Of a DNA stretch of 64,000 nt, positions 59,915 to 64,000 are shown one piece after another (the stretch's first letter is position 1; every line of letters begins with the position of its first letter). Source of the stretch: Candidatus Saccharimonadota bacterium (GTDB lineage: Bacteria; Patescibacteriota; Saccharimonadia; Saccharimonadales; Saccharimonadaceae); assembly GCA_003979185.1 (NCBI GenBank), contig RYWJ01000001.1, positions 1 to 64,000 of the forward strand, in the 5' to 3' direction. The notes beneath the pieces were generated by a model. It was not told the origin of the DNA. It did no database searches and saw only the letters and a program-made list of their open reading frames with translations. Both the position numbers and the translations under genes were made by a program.

Positions 59915-59995
59915 CCCCAAGCCAACTCCTTCGCCTGTCTTAGTCTGTTTTTCTAACCTTAAAATATTCTTAAAATCTTCCCATAAACAAACGCT

Positions 59996-60078
59996 TTTGT
60001 CAAAAAATGTCTGATTTTCCACCAAAATCCACAAATTTTGCCTAAATTTTCCACGAAAAAATGGGAAAAGTGCTTGAC
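59996..60078 (+). repeat. promoter-proximal repeat, copy 2
   Basis: Matches 57966-58058 apart from a 10-bp shorter segment. Contains TTTTCCACC, AAATCCACAAA and TTTTCCACG and ends with GTGCTTGAC, the -35 region. Confidence 0.85.
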
Positions 60079-60101
60079 TTATATCAAAAAGCCGTTAAAA
60101 T
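60074..60101 (+). promoter_or_regulatory. promoter of surface paralogue 2
   Basis: TTGACT (60074-60079), 16-bp spacer without a T tract, TAAAAT (60096-60101). Confidence 0.8.
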
Positions 60102-60138
60102 AAGAATTAGATATAAATTAAATCAAGGAGAATATCAA

Positions 60139-61362
60139 ATGAAAAAGGCTCAGATTTTGAGCACTATTGCATTAGCATTTGCATTGGGTGTCGTTGCACC
60201 TGTGGCTGGTATCATTGACGCTACTAGCGTTAGCGCATATAGCGACGAAGATGGTACCGCTACTCTTAGCGATGTCAACAATTCAATTGCTTTTGTAGAG
60301 AACGACGCAACTTATAAAGCTTATCTTAAGCTTCAAGCCGCTAATACTGCTTACACTGCAGGTATCGCCAACGGTACCATTAGTGATTTAACCTCAACTG
60401 ATTGGTCTGACATTTTGACAGAGATTCAATCAGCAAACCCAGTTTTTGGTTATAATACTGCAGCTATTAGCAAAAGTATCACTGATGCAAACAAAAACAG
60501 TGATAAAGTAAAAAATGCTATTGATGGTGCTAAAACTAGCGAGCTTTACAATGCTTTGGCTGGTGTCTTGGCTGTTCTTAACGACAACAAAGCTACTGAT
60601 GCTCAGTTGGTAAAAGCTGCTACTAAGGTTCGTACTACTGTTGGTTGGAAGGATGATACTACTACTGTCGGTATGGGTCTTTTGAGTAAGACCGAGTATG
60701 ACAATCTTCATCCAGAAGAGGCTAAGCTAGTAAACTACCGTGGCGATGGAAACCCATACAAGAACTGGGGTACTTATAGTGATGCTGAGGATATCTATGC
60801 TGAAGTAGTAAAGGGCGAGGAAGCTTTTACTAAGTATTTCAATGGCTATAACCTGTATATGCCTTTCTTGGTAGAATCTGGTCTTATGACTCAGACTGCC
60901 ATTGATGCTGTTAATGGCAAGGGTGATTTAGAGCCATCTTACCTGAACGCTGTTGCTACTACCGCAGCTAATTTCAACCGCATGGCTCAGCTCGGCAGTC
61001 TTTACACTGCTGTTCAGAATGCTAAGGCTAACCGTGTTCAAGCTAACTCTGGTGACAACTACAGCATTATTGGTAAGCTTGCAAAGGCTTGGAAGGATGC
61101 TACCGGTAATGAAGAAGCAATTAAGACCGTCATGGCTCGTATGGCCGGCTACAAGGCTCCTGGCAATGGAACCGGCGACGGTAACAATAACAACGACGGT
61201 GACGGTGAAGGCAACAAAGCTCCAGACACTGGTGTTCTAGCTAACGCTGAAGGTTCTGCTTCTACAACTGTAGCTATGGTTGCTGGTATCGCTACTGCTC
61301 TTACCGCAGCAGGTGCTGGTGTAGTTGCTTACCGCAATGCTCGTCGTAGCACTCGTAAATAG
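60139..61362 (+). CDS. secreted surface protein with APDTG anchor, paralogue 2
   Basis: 407 residues from the ATG at 60139, which has AAGGAG upstream; a longer reading from 60061 would include the promoter. Signal peptide (about 1-34) close to that of paralogue 1. The mature region (about 35-340) is helical and A/N/T/K-rich, with no cysteine and no clear homology to the middle of paralogue 1. A G/N/D linker leads to APDTG (361-365), a hydrophobic helix and the RRSTRK tail. The shared ends and different middle suggest cassette exchange or gene conversion. Confidence 0.87.
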   Translation: MKKAQILSTIALAFALGVVAPVAGIIDATSVSAYSDEDGTATLSDVNNSIAFVENDATYKAYLKLQAANTAYTAGIANGTISDLTSTDWSDILTEIQSANPVFGYNTAAISKSITDANKNSDKVKNAIDGAKTSELYNALAGVLAVLNDNKATDAQLVKAATKVRTTVGWKDDTTTVGMGLLSKTEYDNLHPEEAKLVNYRGDGNPYKNWGTYSDAEDIYAEVVKGEEAFTKYFNGYNLYMPFLVESGLMTQTAIDAVNGKGDLEPSYLNAVATTAANFNRMAQLGSLYTAVQNAKANRVQANSGDNYSIIGKLAKAWKDATGNEEAIKTVMARMAGYKAPGNGTGDGNNNNDGDGEGNKAPDTGVLANAEGSASTTVAMVAGIATALTAAGAGVVAYRNARRSTRK

Positions 61363-61365
61363 TTA
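61206..61365 (+). repeat. 160-bp 3' anchor cassette, copy 2
   Basis: Identical base for base with 59149-59308. Confidence 0.94.
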
Positions 61366-61397
61366 GATCTCTCTCAGATTTAATTGTTAACTAACCG

Positions 61398-61424
61398 AAA
61401 CCTCCAGAATTTCTGGAGGTTTTT
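61398..61424 (+). terminator. terminator after paralogue 2
   Basis: AAACCTCCAGA / TCTGGAGGTTT with an ATT loop and a T run. Confidence 0.92.
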
Positions 61425-61576
61425 GGTGCTCTTTTGACTTGTTTTTCTGGCCAACTTGATCAGTTGGTTGGAAACATCTAACGCTTTTGGCGATTTCTGC
61501 TAGCTTAAAATTAGCTTTGACAGGCATGGATTTTCTGCTAAAACTATCGTAATTTCGCTAGATTACCGTATACATA

Positions 61577-61605
61577 TTGACAAAATAACACATCTGTGAT
61601 ACAAT
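61577..61605 (+). promoter_or_regulatory. promoter of the large right-edge gene
   Basis: TTGACA (61577-61582), 17 bp, TACAAT (61600-61605). The 5' leader is 56 nt and has GGGGAGAAAG before the ATG. Confidence 0.82.
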
Positions 61606-61660
61606 GGTAAGATAAGGTGGGCTCAAAATTAGCTAATTTATTGAATACCAGGGGAGAAAG

Positions 61661-64000
61661 ATGCCTAGAGGTCGCCCAGCGGGCAAAAAATCCCGCAAAA
61701 CTGTCTCAAAAAAAGCGAGTAAGTCAAAAGACCCTCGTGATTTTGGCATATCTAAGCAGTTTCCTGAACCACCACAGCCTTTAATCATGGCTAATCAAGA
61801 GCCTACACAGCTAGCGAATCACGTAGAGTTCAATGAAAACGCTATTCAGAATTATCAAGAATTAATCGCGGCCTTATCAGCCAAAAAAGTACAAATTACC
61901 CTGGCGAACGACATTATTATCGAGGATAATATTCTCATCAATTATGATGTAGCGATCAACTTCAACGGCTATAGCATTATCTCTGAAGAATCAAGAGCCG
62001 CAGCGAGAGTTTTGGATATTCGGAGTGGTGAAGTTACCTTGACAGGGCGTGGTAAAATTTTTGCTATGGGCGCACGCAGCGTGGCAATACGTGTTTTTGG
62101 TGCGATTAGTACTGGTGTGCCAAATTATACAGCCCTGACTATTGATGAGGGTATTAGTTTGTTTGCTCCGGATGCTTATGGTATCATAGTATCGCCGAAT
62201 CTTGGCGTAGCTTATGGTGTCACGATTAACTTTTCTGGACAAATTATGGCGCATGATGGTATTTGCCTAGCCAATGGTATTCGTGGTCGTGATCAAAATC
62301 TACCAGTTATTAATATTAAAAGTGAAGCTAAAATTACCGCAGATGAACTAAATGGTAAAGCTCTCGAAGCATCTGGCTATTGTCGATGGAATATTGCCGC
62401 AGCGAAACTCTATGGTGCGATTGGTGCTAGCATGACAGCGGGCGTTTTGGAATTCAACCATACGCAGATTATTGCAAACCAAGCTAGTTTTCATCTAGAG
62501 GAAACTTCTGATACGGATCTAGAGGTCACCATTAATGGCGGGGCTTATGTCGGAAAAGGAGTATATAATATTATCGGCTCTGCGTCAGCCGTAAAGGGAT
62601 TTGTTGTAAAAGGTGGGGATTTTTGTAGCCGAGAAACCGCTGTGCAGCCCGAGTTAGATGAGGTGATCACTGTAGAGGAAATCTCTGAAACCCACGCAGT
62701 GGAAGAATTTATTGAGGGCCTTAATACTAAAATTGAACTTCTACCTGAACCCGAGCCAGAAGTAGGGAAGACTACGACAAAAACCCTACAAACAATGCCG
62801 ACTCAAAAAGCTCTTGAGGCTGAGAAGAGTGCAGCCTTAAATTTGCCGTTACCGGTATTAGAACAGTCAGCAATAGAACAAAAGCCCAAAAAGCAAACTC
62901 GCAAGAAGTCTATGATCTTGATAACGCCAGAGCAGCCTTTTGCCGTGAAAGTTGATCAGATTCCGGAGCTGATGGATGATGCGACGGATGAAAAGGAGAT
63001 TTTATTAGAATTAGTGGCGGATAAAGTAGAGCCACCGAAGCCGGTAGAAATGGATTTGCCAAAACCGGCGAAACCAGCCGTGAGCGAGCTGGATGCTGCG
63101 CGCAGGGCTTTATCGGATGCGATTACGGAAATCCGTAAGCTCAGCGCAATGGATTACGATGCGGGCTTTTCTGATCTGGAGTATGCGATTAGAGGAGCCG
63201 AACGGGTGCTTAAAGATCCTCTGTCAGAGTTAACCCACATCCGTGATGCTGCGGCGGAACTTTTGCAGGCTTTTGATGGCTTGGAGGAACAAAGCGAGTT
63301 CTCAATGAGCGATGCGGAGCTAGATGAATTGTTTTATCATGGTGCCGTGTTGGGGGAGATGGTTGCGTCTGCACCTGTTTTAAAGTCAAAGAAGCATCTG
63401 TCGAACCCAGTTTTAGAAGCATCGTCATCACTCACCACGCAAGCGGTAGAGGTGGAAAGTGATATTGTCAGTACGCCAGTTATTCAGTCTGAGATAGAGC
63501 CAGACTTCAGTGTTTTGAATGAAATCTTTAATACGATCGCCGGTCTCAACTTAGATAAGTATTCGATTGCTAGTCGCGAGGAGTTGCTGGACGAGTTAGA
63601 AAGAGCGAAATCAATCTTATTGGATGTCAGCGCAACGCAAAATGCAGTCGATGAGCTAGCTAGTAGTTTATTAGCACAGCTCTCCCATTTAGAACTACAG
63701 ATGGTACAAAGGAGTACGGATTATGCGCAGACCAAGCTTTCTGGACCCGTACCATTGGCAGGTCGTAAACTGTCGCCATTTATGATTGATGAGCAAGAGC
63801 CAGTCACAATCTGGTCTAGCGGTGCGACCATGATTGATGAACTCACGCCATTCGTGACTGATGCGGAAACGCATGAACGCATGTTGCTATCGGCAAAATC
63901 ATATTGGGCGGAGTTTTCTGGACAGATTTCTAAGCCCTTCAAGAGGATCTCGCGCAGCTTTTCAGTTGGGGTCAAGGCCGGTTTGCGAGCGTACCGTGAA
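61661..64000 (+). CDS. large beta-helix protein with FIVAR-like repeats, partial at right edge
   Basis: 780 codons from the ATG at 61661, open to the end of the window. The N-terminus is strongly basic (MPRGRPAGKKSRKTVSKK) with no signal peptide. Residues 70-330 match the beta-helix region of the 56086 protein (NFNGYSI, GEVTLTGRGKI, LTIDEGISLFAPDAYG, VTINFSGQIM). A P/E/K-rich linker follows (340-460). At about 470-545 and 615-680 are two helical units with the FIVAR pattern (Y-x-S/A..L..A..VL..T/L..V..A...L). These modules are normally extracellular, yet no export signal is seen; a later membrane segment beyond the window is possible. Confidence 0.88.
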   Translation, partial: MPRGRPAGKKSRKTVSKKASKSKDPRDFGISKQFPEPPQPLIMANQEPTQLANHVEFNENAIQNYQELIAALSAKKVQITLANDIIIEDNILINYDVAINFNGYSIISEESRAAARVLDIRSGEVTLTGRGKIFAMGARSVAIRVFGAISTGVPNYTALTIDEGISLFAPDAYGIIVSPNLGVAYGVTINFSGQIMAHDGICLANGIRGRDQNLPVINIKSEAKITADELNGKALEASGYCRWNIAAAKLYGAIGASMTAGVLEFNHTQIIANQASFHLEETSDTDLEVTINGGAYVGKGVYNIIGSASAVKGFVVKGGDFCSRETAVQPELDEVITVEEISETHAVEEFIEGLNTKIELLPEPEPEVGKTTTKTLQTMPTQKALEAEKSAALNLPLPVLEQSAIEQKPKKQTRKKSMILITPEQPFAVKVDQIPELMDDATDEKEILLELVADKVEPPKPVEMDLPKPAKPAVSELDAARRALSDAITEIRKLSAMDYDAGFSDLEYAIRGAERVLKDPLSELTHIRDAAAELLQAFDGLEEQSEFSMSDAELDELFYHGAVLGEMVASAPVLKSKKHLSNPVLEASSSLTTQAVEVESDIVSTPVIQSEIEPDFSVLNEIFNTIAGLNLDKYSIASREELLDELERAKSILLDVSATQNAVDELASSLLAQLSHLELQMVQRSTDYAQTKLSGPVPLAGRKLSPFMIDEQEPVTIWSSGATMIDELTPFVTDAETHERMLLSAKSYWAEFSGQISKPFKRISRSFSVGVKAGLRAYRE

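Noticed and set aside
1..64000. Recoded UGA (as in Gracilibacteria/SR1)
   Set aside because: Conserved genes read through without in-frame UGA and some end in TGA (for example ackA), so the standard code fits.
1..64000. CRISPR array or insertion sequence
   Set aside because: No regularly spaced direct repeats of 25-40 bp with unique spacers, no transposase, and no terminal inverted repeats were seen. The box arrays are too short and too irregular to be CRISPR.

Overview
The window looks like the origin-proximal part of a genome from the Candidate Phyla Radiation, most likely a Saccharibacteria (TM7)-type epibiont. This is an inference from gene order and content: recF-dnaN-dnaA / rpmH-rnpA-yidC-jag, a compact type IV secretion (T4SS) locus of the PrgI/TraC-like/VirB4 kind typical of these bacteria, LPXTG-like surface anchors, and no central biosynthesis genes. 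UGA, UAA and UAG all act as stops, so this is not a recoded-UGA lineage. Base composition is moderately AT-rich.

Layout. 1-13.6 kb: T4SS locus with two minus-strand pilin genes (one a tandem-pilin fusion), then VirB6/TrbL-like, PrgI, TraC-like, VirB4 ATPase, a large unknown membrane protein, a two-domain cell-wall hydrolase and a PEGA-like anchor protein. 13.8-20.4 kb: replication origin region with three intergenic clusters of DnaA-box-like sequences around recF, dnaN and dnaA, followed by rpmH, rnpA, yidC and jag. 20.5-25.5 kb: an LCP-family cell-wall ligase, a LexA-type DNA-binding protein without protease domain, and a secreted ricin-type lectin. 25.5-44.8 kb: a large envelope-glycan locus (GT2, GT4 and GT-C glycosyltransferases, GtrA flippase, Wzm/Wzt-type ABC exporter, UDP-galactopyranose mutase, GalE, polyprenyl-phosphate sugar transferase, O-antigen-ligase-like protein). 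44.8-55.9 kb: initiator tRNA, nusA, two unknown genes (one with an in-frame amber codon), CIRCE-controlled dnaK, ackA, a TylF-like methyltransferase, a zinc-finger-less dnaJ, and a retropepsin-like/RimK pair. 56-64 kb: surface-protein region with an LPNTG beta-helix protein, two APDTG-anchored proteins sharing 5' and 3' ends but not middles, and a large beta-helix/FIVAR-like protein running off the right edge.

How it fits together: sugar nucleotides (GalE, Glf) feed the glycosyltransferases; glycans are started on a lipid carrier, exported, ligated by the ligase-like and LCP proteins, and the cell surface is completed with lectin and sortase-type proteins. The T4SS supplies transport across the envelope. 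This suits an epibiont whose main business is surface contact with a host bacterium.

Most unusual signals: (1) three glycan genes (Wzt-like, GT4, ligase-like) each carry an in-frame low-complexity insert built from reiterated DnaA-box-like 9-mers, in opposite orientations in different genes, so that the DNA motif rather than the peptide is conserved; (2) a T11 homopolymer exactly between the -35 and -10 boxes of a surface-protein promoter; (3) a perfect 225-bp inverted repeat in two divergent glycosyltransferases flanking GtrA; (4) surface genes with identical 3' anchor cassettes and shared promoters; (5) a start-less, GC-rich C-type-lectin-like cassette resembling a diversity-generating variable region; (6) many promoters whose -10 box lies only 6-8 nt before the start codon, implying leaderless mRNAs.
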